This document shows, piece after piece, positions 27,497 through 35,378 of a DNA stretch of 64,000 bases. The stretch is taken from assembly GCF_038051995.1 (NCBI RefSeq), contig NZ_CP150290.1, positions 5,865,001 through 5,929,000 on the forward strand. The letters are read 5' to 3'. This stretch comes from Paenibacillus sp. FSL H8-0537 (GTDB lineage Bacteria; Bacillota; Bacilli; Paenibacillales; Paenibacillaceae). How positions within the stretch are numbered: position 1 is the first letter of the stretch; the number at the start of each line of letters is the position of its first letter. A program made the position numbers and the translations under genes. A model generated the notes under the pieces. That model had not been told where the DNA came from. It worked only from the letters and a program-made list of their open reading frames with translations, and made no database searches.

Positions 27497-28150
27497 TTAG
27501 TCCCGCAAATACCCTTGCTCGAACGCATATTTCGCCAGCTGTACGCGATTGTCCAGATGGAGCTTCTGCAAAATGTTTTTGAGATGATTTTTCACGGTAT
27601 GCTCGGAAATCATCAGCATGCCGGCAATGTCCCGATTAGCCGCACCCTGCGCCACACAGCGCAAAATCTCCTGTTCCCGCGCCGTGAGCGGACTTTCCTC
27701 AGCCTGCTGCCTGCCCGCTCCAGCAAGGGCAAACTCCTGCAAAATGCGCTGCGCCAGCTCCCGCGACAAAGGCGCTTCATCAAGCGCAATCGCCTTCAAA
27801 TATTCGCGCCAGGCGCCGGGATTTAAATTTTTAAGCAAATAGCCCTGCGCACCTTTCTTTAGCGCCTCAAACAGATGCGTTATATCATCCGATACGGTTA
27901 TAATCACTATTTTCACATAGGGGTAACGGGCTTTGATTTCCTTCGTCGCTTCGAGCCCGTCCATCTCTTTCATATTAATATCCATCAAAATCAAATCCGG
28001 CATCAGCTGCTCCGTAAGAGTAAGCGCTTCAAGCCCATTGCAGCCCTCGCCGACAACCTCAAACAAAGGCTCCGCCTGCAAAATCGCCCGAATGCCCTCG
28101 CGCGCATGATGATGGTCGTCCACAATTAATATTCGAACCGGCTGAGTCAC
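27497..28150 (-). CDS. NarL/LuxR-family response regulator
   Basis: A 217-residue two-component regulator. The receiver domain has DD at 11-12, phospho-acceptor Asp57 in LILMDINMKEMDG, and Lys in YLLKNLNPG. The C-terminal LuxR helix-turn-helix (about 148-213) reads LTAREQEILRCVAQGAANRDIA. I start at GTG 28150, which has AGAGGG 7 bp ahead; frames from 28171 or 28198 lack a good ribosome site. No sensor kinase lies beside it, so it is an orphan in this window. It diverges from the NADH oxidase gene, and the Rex/Fnr-like boxes lie between them. Confidence 0.88.
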   Translation of the reverse strand: MTQPVRILIVDDHHHAREGIRAILQAEPLFEVVGEGCNGLEALTLTEQLMPDLILMDINMKEMDGLEATKEIKARYPYVKIVIITVSDDITHLFEALKKGAQGYLLKNLNPGAWREYLKAIALDEAPLSRELAQRILQEFALAGAGRQQAEESPLTAREQEILRCVAQGAANRDIAGMLMISEHTVKNHLKNILQKLHLDNRVQLAKYAFEQGYLRD

Positions 28151-28284
28151 GCCGCATCCCTCTTTTCTCATTGACGTCTGGCCTCGTGCCACTGTCACTC
28201 TATCCTACTCCTGTATATTGTACACCTTTTATTGTGGCTGAAAACAACCCGCTTGAATATGGCTCGAAGGGGCTATGCCATACC

Positions 28285-28302
28285 TTGTGAAAAAGTTCAC
28301 AA
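28285..28302. promoter_or_regulatory. Rex/Fnr-like box 1
   Basis: TTGTGAA-aaag-TTCACAA is a perfect match to the Rex consensus TTGTGAA-N4-TTCACAA and also contains TGTGA-N6-TCACA, the Fnr/Crp core. It sits just upstream of the -35 of the nox promoter. Confidence 0.85.
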
Positions 28303-28310
28303 TTCCGACC

Positions 28311-28339
28311 TTGTTTTCAGGCATCGAATGTTTTATGAT
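28311..28339 (+). promoter_or_regulatory. Promoter of the NADH oxidase gene
   Basis: TTGTTT (28311-28316), a 17-bp spacer and TATGAT (28334-28339). It is framed by box 1 upstream and boxes 2 and 3 downstream. Confidence 0.6.
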
Positions 28340-28354
28340 AATACCAACAACACA

Positions 28355-28372
28355 TTGTGAATCATTTCACAT
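28355..28372. promoter_or_regulatory. Rex/Fnr-like box 2
   Basis: TTGTGAA-tcat-TTCACAT is one base from the Rex consensus. It lies about 10 bp downstream of the expected transcription start. Confidence 0.8.
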
Positions 28373-28384
28373 TAAACATTATGG

Positions 28385-28402
28385 TTGTGAAAACATTCAC
28401 AT
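28385..28402. promoter_or_regulatory. Rex/Fnr-like box 3
   Basis: TTGTGAA-aaca-TTCACAT is one base from consensus. It ends 6 bp before the GAGGAGG ribosome site at 28408-28414. Confidence 0.8.
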
Positions 28403-28423
28403 ATACTCGAGGAGGCCCCTACT

Positions 28424-29851
28424 ATGAAGGTTACCGTTATTGGATGTACACATGCAGGAACTGCCGCTATTAATCAAATGATCAAGCTTCACCCTGAGGC
28501 GGAAATTACCGTTTTCGAGAAAAATGACAACATTTCCTTCCTGTCGTGCGGCATCGCCCTTCATGTCGGAGGCGTCGTCAAAGATCCAACCAAGCTTTTC
28601 TACGCTTCGCCTGAGCAGCTTGCCGTCATGGGCGTTCAAACGCATATGCAGCATGAGGTGCTGAATGTCGATACCAATGCAAAAACCGTAACCGTCCGCA
28701 ATCTGCTGACGAATGAAACGTTTGAAAACAGCTATGACAAGCTCGTCGTGACAACTGGCTCGTGGCCGATTATTCCAAAGCTTGAGGGCATGGAGCTTGA
28801 AAATATTCTTTTATGCAAAAACTACAATCACGCCCAAACGATTATCGAAAAAGCAAAATATGCGGGCCGCATTGCCGTCATCGGCGCTGGCTACATCGGC
28901 ATCGAGCTGGTAGAAGCGTTCGAGCAGCTCGGCAAGCAGGTGACACTGATCGATAATATGGATCGCATTTTGTACAAATATTTGGATCAGGAATACACCG
29001 ATGTCATTGAAGCCGATCTCGCCGCACATGGCATTGAGCTTGCGCTTGACCAGACCGTTACCGGCTTCAAGGGCACAAATGGAGAAGTGAAGCAGATTTT
29101 GACGACCAAAGGCGAATACGAGGCTGATCTTGTCATTATGTGCATTGGCTTCCGTCCTAATACGGAGCTGCTGAAAGGCCAAGTCGATATGCTGCCGAAT
29201 GGCGCAATTATCGTCGACGAATATATGCGTACCAGCCAGTCGGATGTGTTCGCTGCCGGAGACAGCTGCGCCGTTATGTACAACCCAACTGGCCAGCACG
29301 CCTACATTCCACTCGCAACGAATGCGGTTCGAATGGGAACGCTCATCGGCAAAAACCTGCTGCAGCCGCGCGTGAAATATTTAGGCACGCAAGGAACGTC
29401 GGCCATTAAGCTATTTGACTACAACATTGCATCGACGGGTTTAACTGAAACGGCTGCGCTTGCTGCTGAAATGAATGTGAAAACTGTCACAATCGTTGAA
29501 AACTATCGTCCGGAATTTATGCCAACGTTTGAGGAGGTCACGCTGAAATTCGTTTATGAAGCGGACAGCGAGCGAGTCGTCGGTGCACAAATTTTATCGA
29601 AAGCCGATCTGACGCAAATGATGAATACGATGTCGGTGTGCATCCAAAACCGCATGACAATTGATGAGCTCGGCTTCGTCGACTTCTTCTTCCAGCCGCA
29701 TTACAATAAGCCGTGGAGCTTGCTTAACCAGGCAGCGCTTCAAGCGATGCTCGCCCCTGCTGAGCAGGTCGAGACGCAAGCTCAGCCAGCACGTGAGGCT
29801 GACCCAGCCGCTGCGGGAACACCGACTGCACAAGTCAGCCCGGTGAAATAA
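28424..29851 (+). CDS. nox: FAD-dependent NADH oxidase (CoA-disulfide reductase family)
   Basis: A 475-residue flavoprotein that reduces O2 with NADH. The FAD-binding motif is at residues 4-15, the redox cysteine is Cys42 in SFLSCGIAL, and His10 matches the peroxidase/oxidase active site. A second nucleotide motif, VIGAGYIGIEL, lies at about 152-162, followed by the FAD ribityl motif SDVFAAGDS. The dimerisation domain ends FFFQPHYNKPWSLLNQAALQA. Cys42 and His10 favour a water-forming NADH oxidase; CoA-disulfide reductase is the alternative. The last 27 residues are an Ala/Pro-rich tail not usual in the family. Control by NADH/NAD ratio through Rex fits the three upstream boxes. Confidence 0.9.
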   Translation: MKVTVIGCTHAGTAAINQMIKLHPEAEITVFEKNDNISFLSCGIALHVGGVVKDPTKLFYASPEQLAVMGVQTHMQHEVLNVDTNAKTVTVRNLLTNETFENSYDKLVVTTGSWPIIPKLEGMELENILLCKNYNHAQTIIEKAKYAGRIAVIGAGYIGIELVEAFEQLGKQVTLIDNMDRILYKYLDQEYTDVIEADLAAHGIELALDQTVTGFKGTNGEVKQILTTKGEYEADLVIMCIGFRPNTELLKGQVDMLPNGAIIVDEYMRTSQSDVFAAGDSCAVMYNPTGQHAYIPLATNAVRMGTLIGKNLLQPRVKYLGTQGTSAIKLFDYNIASTGLTETAALAAEMNVKTVTIVENYRPEFMPTFEEVTLKFVYEADSERVVGAQILSKADLTQMMNTMSVCIQNRMTIDELGFVDFFFQPHYNKPWSLLNQAALQAMLAPAEQVETQAQPAREADPAAAGTPTAQVSPVK

Positions 29852-29904
29852 CAATTCGTACCGATATCTCCCGCTCAACCTTCCATTTACCTGCATGATG
29901 CAGC

Positions 29905-29946
29905 AAGGGATGTCCCCGAGCCTAACGGCCGGAGACATCCCTTTTT
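29905..29946. terminator. Rho-independent terminator of nox
   Basis: Arms AAGGGATGTC (29905-29914) and GACATCCCTT (29934-29943) run into TTT, with further GC pairing in the loop. It also faces the minus-strand 105-residue gene. Confidence 0.8.
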
Positions 29947-30002
29947 AACTTCACCTTTACAATTACGTCAATTACGTTAATTGAACAAGCTGCACCCTGC
30001 TC

Positions 30003-30320
30003 CTATACGGGAAAAAACTTGACCATAAAATTTTCACGTTGACTTGAAGGTACCTCACAAATATAAAAAGTATTTGAATCATAATAATCTATTCTTGAAC
30101 CATTTTTAACGTCATTATATTTCGTAACATCGTTTCCATTATTAATATCAATAGCCATGCTGAATTTAATATCATTATTAATTTTACCATTTACACTCAC
30201 TTCAACCTCCATATATTTACATGAGCCAAACCATTTCGTCGAAAAATTACCGCTTGTGCGACTTCTTTCATCATTTAAAACGGTATTACTGGATACAACA
30301 ACAGCGATTGGTCTGCTCAT
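30003..30320 (-). CDS. Small protein of unknown function, paralogue A
   Basis: A 105-residue cytoplasmic-looking protein without signal peptide or membrane segment. It is predicted to be mostly beta strands (RPIAVVVSS, MEVEVSVNGKI, FYICEV). An AGGAGTG site precedes ATG 30320. It is clearly homologous, at equal length, to the gene 55 bp upstream: both start M-x-RPI, share SGNFST-x-WFG, and contain YICEV near the end. Base composition is markedly AT-richer than neighbours, which suggests horizontal acquisition. I do not recognise the family. Confidence 0.75.
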   Translation of the reverse strand: MSRPIAVVVSSNTVLNDERSRTSGNFSTKWFGSCKYMEVEVSVNGKINNDIKFSMAIDINNGNDVTKYNDVKNGSRIDYYDSNTFYICEVPSSQRENFMVKFFPV

Positions 30321-30375
30321 GATTCACACTCCTAAATGTAATAGACTATCTTCATATAAATTCATTTTGAATGAT

Positions 30376-30693
30376 TTAGACATAAGGTTTAAATGTAATC
30401 ATAAAATTTTTATTCACTGGACATCTAACCTCACAAATGTATAACGAGTTACTTCCTATATACCCCACCTGATCGTTATTCTTCACATTTTTAGCTCTAA
30501 CGGGATCACTGCCACTTTTATCTTCAGCAATACTGAAAGTTATCGTATTATCAATTTGACCATCGACCGTTACTTCAACCAACATGACATGGGCTCCTCC
30601 AAACCAATCCGTAGAGAAGTTTCCACTTGAACGACTACCTTGCCCTGCTAAAGCATGCGGCTCTGATACAATAATCCCAATAGGCCTTTCCAT
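30376..30693 (-). CDS. Small protein of unknown function, paralogue B
   Basis: A 105-residue paralogue of the following gene, nearly half identical by eye. Its GGAGGG ribosome site lies 8 bp before ATG 30693. Conserved blocks are RPIGIIVS, SRSSGNFSTDWFGG, VEVTVDGQIDN and NSLYICEV. Cys89 in YICEV is conserved between the copies, whereas other cysteines are not. Equal length and tandem placement indicate a duplication. With no partner enzyme nearby, a lectin-like, inhibitor or self-protection role would be guesswork. The 235 bp upstream hold only the SLH terminator. Confidence 0.75.
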   Translation of the reverse strand: MERPIGIIVSEPHALAGQGSRSSGNFSTDWFGGAHVMLVEVTVDGQIDNTITFSIAEDKSGSDPVRAKNVKNNDQVGYIGSNSLYICEVRCPVNKNFMITFKPYV

Positions 30694-30883
30694 AAACGAT
30701 CCCTCCTGGTAATAAGCTTCAAACTATTAAATGGAATTAATACCACAAATACCATATTGATACTGAATGGTATATATGCCCAGCCTATGATGAAGGTATC
30801 CAAAAATAGAACAGGAAGTCCTTTTTTGGACATCTTTTTATCAAGAACATACAACCCGCTCAACCTTTGAGCAGCAAGAGAAA

Positions 30884-30925
30884 AAGCACCCCTTCACTCT
30901 CATAGAGAGAGGACAAGGGATGCTT
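30884..30925 (-). terminator. Terminator of the SLH-protein gene
   Basis: Arms AAGCACCCCTT (30884-30894) and AAGGGATGCTT (30915-30925) pair with one mismatch. On the minus strand they are followed by TTTTTCTC. Confidence 0.65.
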
Positions 30926-30928
30926 CGA

Positions 30929-32455
30929 TTAGGATTGATAATACGTTCTGAAGTAAGCGCCTGAGTCGGTTTTAAGGTGAGGCGGATAATAGTTGCTTTT
31001 AAGATAGGTGCCAAAGGTCCAAAAACGTCTGACGCTATCCTTAGTAAAATAGGTGGAAGTAGCCATCGGGACGGTAGTTAGCCCGTTTTTATCCATCGTT
31101 TCGGGAGCAAGACGGCTGAACTTGAAAAAACCGTTCCCATTCCCATTGCCGATGGCGCTGTAGAAGCCCATGAGATCCATTTTTTCCGCATGCGTCTGGA
31201 TCGTCATTTCAGTGAAGGCCATATAAACACTATTATCAAGCTTGCGCCAAGACGCTATGGAATCAGCAAAATAGTTTGCATAAACGCCCTTCACTTCCCC
31301 CTTGCCCGTGACGGGAACATCGACGAAAATCATCCGGTGCAGCTTGACCGTAGCAACCTTCTTGGCCTTAATCGGGCTGTCGACCACGTTCGCGAAGGAA
31401 GTAAACGGCATTCGGCTCTGCTCTACATTAATATAGGCATCCTCGTGGGACAGCAGCAATTTCAAATCTTTTGGACTAAGCTGGCCAGGCTCCTCCACTC
31501 CGAGTCTAGGAGAATATCCGCTCTCATAGGCGTCGGCGACAGCTTCCTCGAGGCTCATTCCAAGCTCCTCCAGCTTGACGAATTTATAACGTTTGCTATA
31601 GCCATTTACATAATGATGGTAATCCAGTCCGATGCCAGGAATGCTGAGATAAGGCTCTAATGTACGGGCATCAATATGCTGATCCAAGTCAATTCCAACC
31701 TTGGCAACAGCTTCGAGCCTATAGCTTCCGTCATCGTTGTAAGGAGATTCCCGCGAATATTTATATTTCGTAATGCTGGTCAGATTAGTGCCGGTTAATC
31801 CCACCTCACGCAGCTCATTCAAAGCCTGATAGCTGTCAGCTTTGGTGCCCTCCACTCGCTTATAGCGGAGCAGAATGGCCGCCAGTTCAGCTTTCGAAAT
31901 GGGATCTGCTGGCCGAAACGTGCCGTCCTGCATCCCTTTAATAATGCCCGCACCTCGAATAACGGCAATGTACGGAATTTGCTTGTCCGCAATGCCGCCT
32001 TTATAAGTCTCAGGAGTAGGCAGCAGCGTGCTCGCAGTATCCGCCAGCGCTTGCTTGAAGCTTTCATCGGACGCCGCAAGTCCGCTGGCCATCCACTTCA
32101 TCATTTCAAAGCGGGTAACCGCCTTGTCAGGCTGGAAGCCTTTGGGGTAGTCATTTTTCGCAATCATTCCAAGTGCAACGAGCTTGCGCACATCACTGCG
32201 GCTGCTATGCTTGTCCAGATCAGGAAATACTGACGCGACATCCGCCATGTCGGGCTTTGGCAATTGGGTCACCCGGCTCAGCATGCTGGCCGCCTCAGCT
32301 CGTGTAAGGGCGTTATCCGTCTTAACGGCTGAGCTTGCGGCAAACTCTTGAATAACCGCTCTTGCCGACACCACTTGCTCCCTAGGCAAATAAACCAATG
32401 ACATAAGGACAATAATCAAGCCTGTTAAACCGATACGATAATAAAATTTAAAAAT
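30929..32455 (-). CDS. Secreted SLH-domain (S-layer homology) protein
   Basis: About 508 residues. The N-terminus reads as a signal peptide (FKFYYRIGLTGLIIVLMSLVY, split here as two parts around GL) ending near VVSARA. Three SLH repeats follow within about residues 45-215: LTRAEAASMLSRV, VTRFEMMKWMASGL and ISKAELAAILLRYKR. They bind pyruvylated cell-wall polymer. The C-terminal 290 residues contain two DUF-like segments with YHHYVNGYSKRYKF; I do not recognise a catalytic motif. The in-frame TTG 32419 would cut the signal peptide and has no ribosome site. GAGAGGG at 32466-32472 points to ATT 32455 or ATC 32458 as start, both rare codons. Confidence 0.8.
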   Translation of the reverse strand: MFKFYYRIGLTGLIIVLMSLVYLPREQVVSARAVIQEFAASSAVKTDNALTRAEAASMLSRVTQLPKPDMADVASVFPDLDKHSSRSDVRKLVALGMIAKNDYPKGFQPDKAVTRFEMMKWMASGLAASDESFKQALADTASTLLPTPETYKGGIADKQIPYIAVIRGAGIIKGMQDGTFRPADPISKAELAAILLRYKRVEGTKADSYQALNELREVGLTGTNLTSITKYKYSRESPYNDDGSYRLEAVAKVGIDLDQHIDARTLEPYLSIPGIGLDYHHYVNGYSKRYKFVKLEELGMSLEEAVADAYESGYSPRLGVEEPGQLSPKDLKLLLSHEDAYINVEQSRMPFTSFANVVDSPIKAKKVATVKLHRMIFVDVPVTGKGEVKGVYANYFADSIASWRKLDNSVYMAFTEMTIQTHAEKMDLMGFYSAIGNGNGNGFFKFSRLAPETMDKNGLTTVPMATSTYFTKDSVRRFWTFGTYLKSNYYPPHLKTDSGAYFRTYYQS

Positions 32456-32742
32456 GATGATTCAACCCTCTCAACTTTAGTTCTTTATACCCTTCACATT
32501 CATTTCACCCACCCAATTCTACCACTATATAGGTGTTTTTTATAGTTTAAAAGTAGGATAACATGCAACTTAAAAATCAGCTATTAGCCTTTAGTTCATG
32601 TTAATTTATATAACATAAATATACCACATACGAAAGGTTAGATAGCGAAAAAGACAAACACTTATACGTGCAAGCGTTAAATACAGTTGAAATTCTGAAA
32701 AACCTTTAAGAAATCGTCATTTCACTCCACTCAAAATAACTA

Positions 32743-32772
32743 TTGACTTATAAAGTACTTTTAATTTACTAT
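32743..32772 (+). promoter_or_regulatory. Promoter before the GntR/ureide operon
   Basis: TTGACT (32743-32748) and TACTAT (32767-32772) with an 18-bp spacer. The rest of the AT-rich gap 32456-32742 shows nothing else that I can name. Confidence 0.6.
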
Positions 32773-32790
32773 TCATGTTATGAAACATGA
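32773..32790. promoter_or_regulatory. Candidate GntR operator
   Basis: Perfect 7-bp arms TCATGTT and AACATGA around ATGA lie directly behind the -10 hexamer. That placement suits autorepression by the GntR protein encoded 48 bp downstream. Confidence 0.6.
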
Positions 32791-32837
32791 CAAACACTTT
32801 CGTTTGACTGATCCACCTTAGAAAGGAGATGTTCCCA

Positions 32838-33533
32838 GTGGGGGTAGCAAATGAACTTGATATTTATATAGCCATTAAAGATGCCATTATTCAGCAAAAG
32901 CTCCGCCCTAGCATGCAGCTCGTCGAGGAGGTTATTGCCGAATCGTTTGGCGTCAGCCGCACGCCCGTACGCAATGTGCTGCGCAAGCTGGCCGGGGAGA
33001 AGCTGGTGACGGTTATTCCATACAAGGGAACATTCGTTGCATGCCCTACCGTCGAAGAAGCCAAGGAAGTTTTCGAAATGCGCAGAGTCATTGAAGCCTC
33101 CGGGGTGAAAAAGGTAAGTGGAAAACTGACTAAAGAACAGCTCAGACAGCTTAGCGAGCTGCTGGATGAGGAGCACGCGGCTCACCACAACGGAGACCCT
33201 TTGCTCGCCGTTCGGCTCTCGGGCAACTTTCATCTAAAAATCGCCGAGTTCACGGGCAACAATTATTATTTCCGCTATTTAGAGGAGCTTATATCACTCA
33301 CCTACGTCATCATCGCTCTATATGGCATGAGTAAGCACATGCACTGCAGCGATCATCGACGATTAGTGCTCTTGATTGAGCAAGGCGAGGCGGAGCAGGC
33401 GGAACGGTTGATGATCGAGCATTTACAGGAAATCGAGGATACGCTTCAGTTTGAAGAAAAAGGAATGGCTCCTCAATCCTTAAGCGAGGTTTTCCGCGTG
33501 ACAACCGGTCATTACGCCAGCGTGAAAGACTGA
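32838..33533 (+). CDS. GntR-family (FCD domain) regulator of the ureide operon
   Basis: A 231-residue regulator. The winged helix-turn-helix has SRTPVRNVLRKLAGEKLV (about 37-54), and the FCD effector domain (about 80-205) has EMRRVIEASGVKK and a His-containing HLKIAEFTGNNYY motif. GTG 32838 is preferred to ATG 32829 because AAAGGAG ends at 32828, leaving no room for the ATG. It is 120 bp before an ABC importer and allantoinase. FCD proteins such as AllR-like and PucR-context regulators often respond to ureides or carboxylic acids, so allantoin or a breakdown product is the best guess. Confidence 0.88.
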   Translation: MGVANELDIYIAIKDAIIQQKLRPSMQLVEEVIAESFGVSRTPVRNVLRKLAGEKLVTVIPYKGTFVACPTVEEAKEVFEMRRVIEASGVKKVSGKLTKEQLRQLSELLDEEHAAHHNGDPLLAVRLSGNFHLKIAEFTGNNYYFRYLEELISLTYVIIALYGMSKHMHCSDHRRLVLLIEQGEAEQAERLMIEHLQEIEDTLQFEEKGMAPQSLSEVFRVTTGHYASVKD

Positions 33534-33653
33534 ATCAGAAGCCCATCATTTTTTTGATTAGGATTGTATCCAATCTTGGATTAGATGTTGTGTGGGATAG
33601 GCTCATAAATCGTGTACAACGCAGAACATGAATGGAGAAAGCGAGGGACAGCT

Positions 33654-34400
33654 ATGAAGTTGATGGTGCGTAATGCGGGAAAGCGTTTTGGGGAGCGGAC
33701 GATTTTGAAAAATGTCGATTTGACGGTGGATGCTCATGAGTTTGTATGCATACTCGGACATAGCGGCTGCGGCAAATCTACGCTGCTTAATATGATCGCT
33801 GGCTATTTGCTGCCTGATGAAGGGGAGCTGCTTGTAGATGGCGAGCTCATTCGCGGACCTTCCAAAGCCCGCGGGATGGTGTTTCAAGATCATGCCCTGT
33901 TCCCTTGGTATACGGTACTTGAAAATATCAGCTTCGGACCAGAGGTCCAAGGAGCAGGAAAAATAGAAGCGAAGGAAATCGGCAGACAGTTTTTAAGCCT
34001 GGTAGGCTTGGAAAAATATGCAGACCAATACCCTGCCGAATTGTCAGGCGGCATGAAGCAGCGGGTGGGCATTGCCCGGGCGCTCGCAAGCTCTCCCGAT
34101 ATTTTGCTAATGGATGAGCCATTCGGCGCTTTGGATATTTTAACCCGCGATATGATGCGCAGAGAGCTTCGCCGCATATGTGAGAAGCTAAAGCCGACTA
34201 CTTTGTTCGTGACTCATAGCATAAGCGAAGCGATCTATCTAGCTGACCGTGTTGTCGTTATGAAGAACGGAATCATTGCTGATGAATTCAAGGTCGACAT
34301 TCCGCATCCCCGCACCTTCGATATGCCTGGCTTCGGCGAGGCTATGCAGCGAATCGAGCACGTATTGATGGAGAATGAATTGGAGGAGGCCATACAATGA
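33654..34400 (+). CDS. NitT/TauT-family ABC transporter ATPase
   Basis: A 248-residue ATPase close to SsuB/TauB/NrtD. Walker A is GHSGCGKST (about 35-43), the Q-loop is VFQDHALFPW, the signature is LSGGMKQR, Walker B is ILLMDEPFGALD, and the switch His is VTHSISEA. The methionine chosen follows GAGGGA; an upstream in-frame ATG at 33612 lacks a site. The stop overlaps the permease start as ATGA. Members import nitrate, sulfonates, taurine, thiamin precursors or pyrimidine/purine breakdown products. Allantoinase in the operon favours the last class. Confidence 0.92.
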   Translation: MKLMVRNAGKRFGERTILKNVDLTVDAHEFVCILGHSGCGKSTLLNMIAGYLLPDEGELLVDGELIRGPSKARGMVFQDHALFPWYTVLENISFGPEVQGAGKIEAKEIGRQFLSLVGLEKYADQYPAELSGGMKQRVGIARALASSPDILLMDEPFGALDILTRDMMRRELRRICEKLKPTTLFVTHSISEAIYLADRVVVMKNGIIADEFKVDIPHPRTFDMPGFGEAMQRIEHVLMENELEEAIQ

Positions 34401-35278
34401 GCGAGACATCGGGTTCTTTCACAGCCGAGGGGGCGCAAGTGGGCAAGCTTGGAGCGCATAAAATCGCACGCAAGGCGAAGACCAAAGCAGGCTCTAGCTT
34501 TATGAAAACATCGAATTTCATTCCCTATCTGACCTTTTTCATCCTGTGGGAAGTTTTTTCTCAAATGAATATGAAGCTGGCCTTGTTCAATCCGCTTTTT
34601 CTTCCACCTCCTTCACTCGTTATCGTTGATGCTTGGGCCCTTGCGCAAACCGGGCTTCTCTTTGATAGCCTGCTGTCCAGCACCTTGCGTATTGCAGCCG
34701 GTTTTGTAATCGGATGTGTGCTGGCGGTTTTCATGGGTGTATTAATGAGCAAGTTTCGCCAGGTGGAGCGCTGGATGTCTCCCCTGCTTAATCTAGTAGG
34801 GCCAATCCCAGCGCTCGCCCTGCTTCCGCTTATTATTATCTGGTTCGGCATCGGTGAATTTCCGAAGGTGCTGCTCATCGCTTGGACGACTTTCCTTCCG
34901 GTATTGGTGTATACGGTAGACGGATTCAAGACTGTTCCGTCCACCCTTATTCGCTCGGCAATGAGCCTCGGCGCTTCGGAGCGTCAAATTTTCAGAAGAG
35001 TACTGCTTCCCTCCGCCATTCCGAGTTTCATTGTTGGAGCCAGAGTCAGCCTTGGCTTATCCTTCTCCGCGCTAATCGTCTCCGAGATGATGGGAGCCAA
35101 ATCCGGACTCGGCTATATTATCGTAGACGCACGGAATTATTTTAAAATTTCCAATATGTTCGTCGCCATTATTTGTATTGGCTTGATTTATAGCATTTTC
35201 TCGGCGTTGCTTAAGCTCATGGAGAACAAAGTTCTTAGCTGGCGTAAAGGAGGGATGAACGAGGCGGTTGAGAAATAG
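34397..35278 (+). CDS. NitT/TauT-family ABC transporter permease
   Basis: A 293-residue SsuC-type membrane subunit with about six helices. It is preceded by an unusually long polar, lysine-rich N-terminus of about 38 residues. The coupling loop is near LIRSAMSLGASERQIFRRVLLPSAIP, here split as RSAMSLGASERQ and RRVLLPSA (about 180-205). It is translationally coupled to the ATPase by a 4-base overlap, and the binding protein gene begins 100 bp downstream. Confidence 0.92.
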   Translation: MSETSGSFTAEGAQVGKLGAHKIARKAKTKAGSSFMKTSNFIPYLTFFILWEVFSQMNMKLALFNPLFLPPPSLVIVDAWALAQTGLLFDSLLSSTLRIAAGFVIGCVLAVFMGVLMSKFRQVERWMSPLLNLVGPIPALALLPLIIIWFGIGEFPKVLLIAWTTFLPVLVYTVDGFKTVPSTLIRSAMSLGASERQIFRRVLLPSAIPSFIVGARVSLGLSFSALIVSEMMGAKSGLGYIIVDARNYFKISNMFVAIICIGLIYSIFSALLKLMENKVLSWRKGGMNEAVEK

Positions 35279-35378
35279 CGTGTGCACATAGGGGAGCTTG
35301 ATCCGCTTAAGGCAGCTGGAAGCCCCGTGTATTTAGAAATTAGAGACAAAAAAACATTGGGTATAGGGAGAGATTACG

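Noticed and set aside
29476..29491. TGTGA-N6-TCACA inside the nox coding region
   Set aside because: It matches an Fnr/Crp core but not the full Rex consensus, is in the middle of conserved codons, and is most likely coincidental.
30648..30863. Minus-strand open frame of 71 codons with hydrophobic stretch upstream of paralogue B
   Set aside because: It overlaps the ribosome site and start of paralogue B, has no good site of its own, and resembles nothing I know.
33559..33585. Palindromic patches GATTG-tatc-CAATC and CCAATC-tt-GGATT before the NitT/TauT ATPase
   Set aside because: They do not resemble the candidate GntR operator at 32773 and no promoter is evident, so I cannot assign a role.
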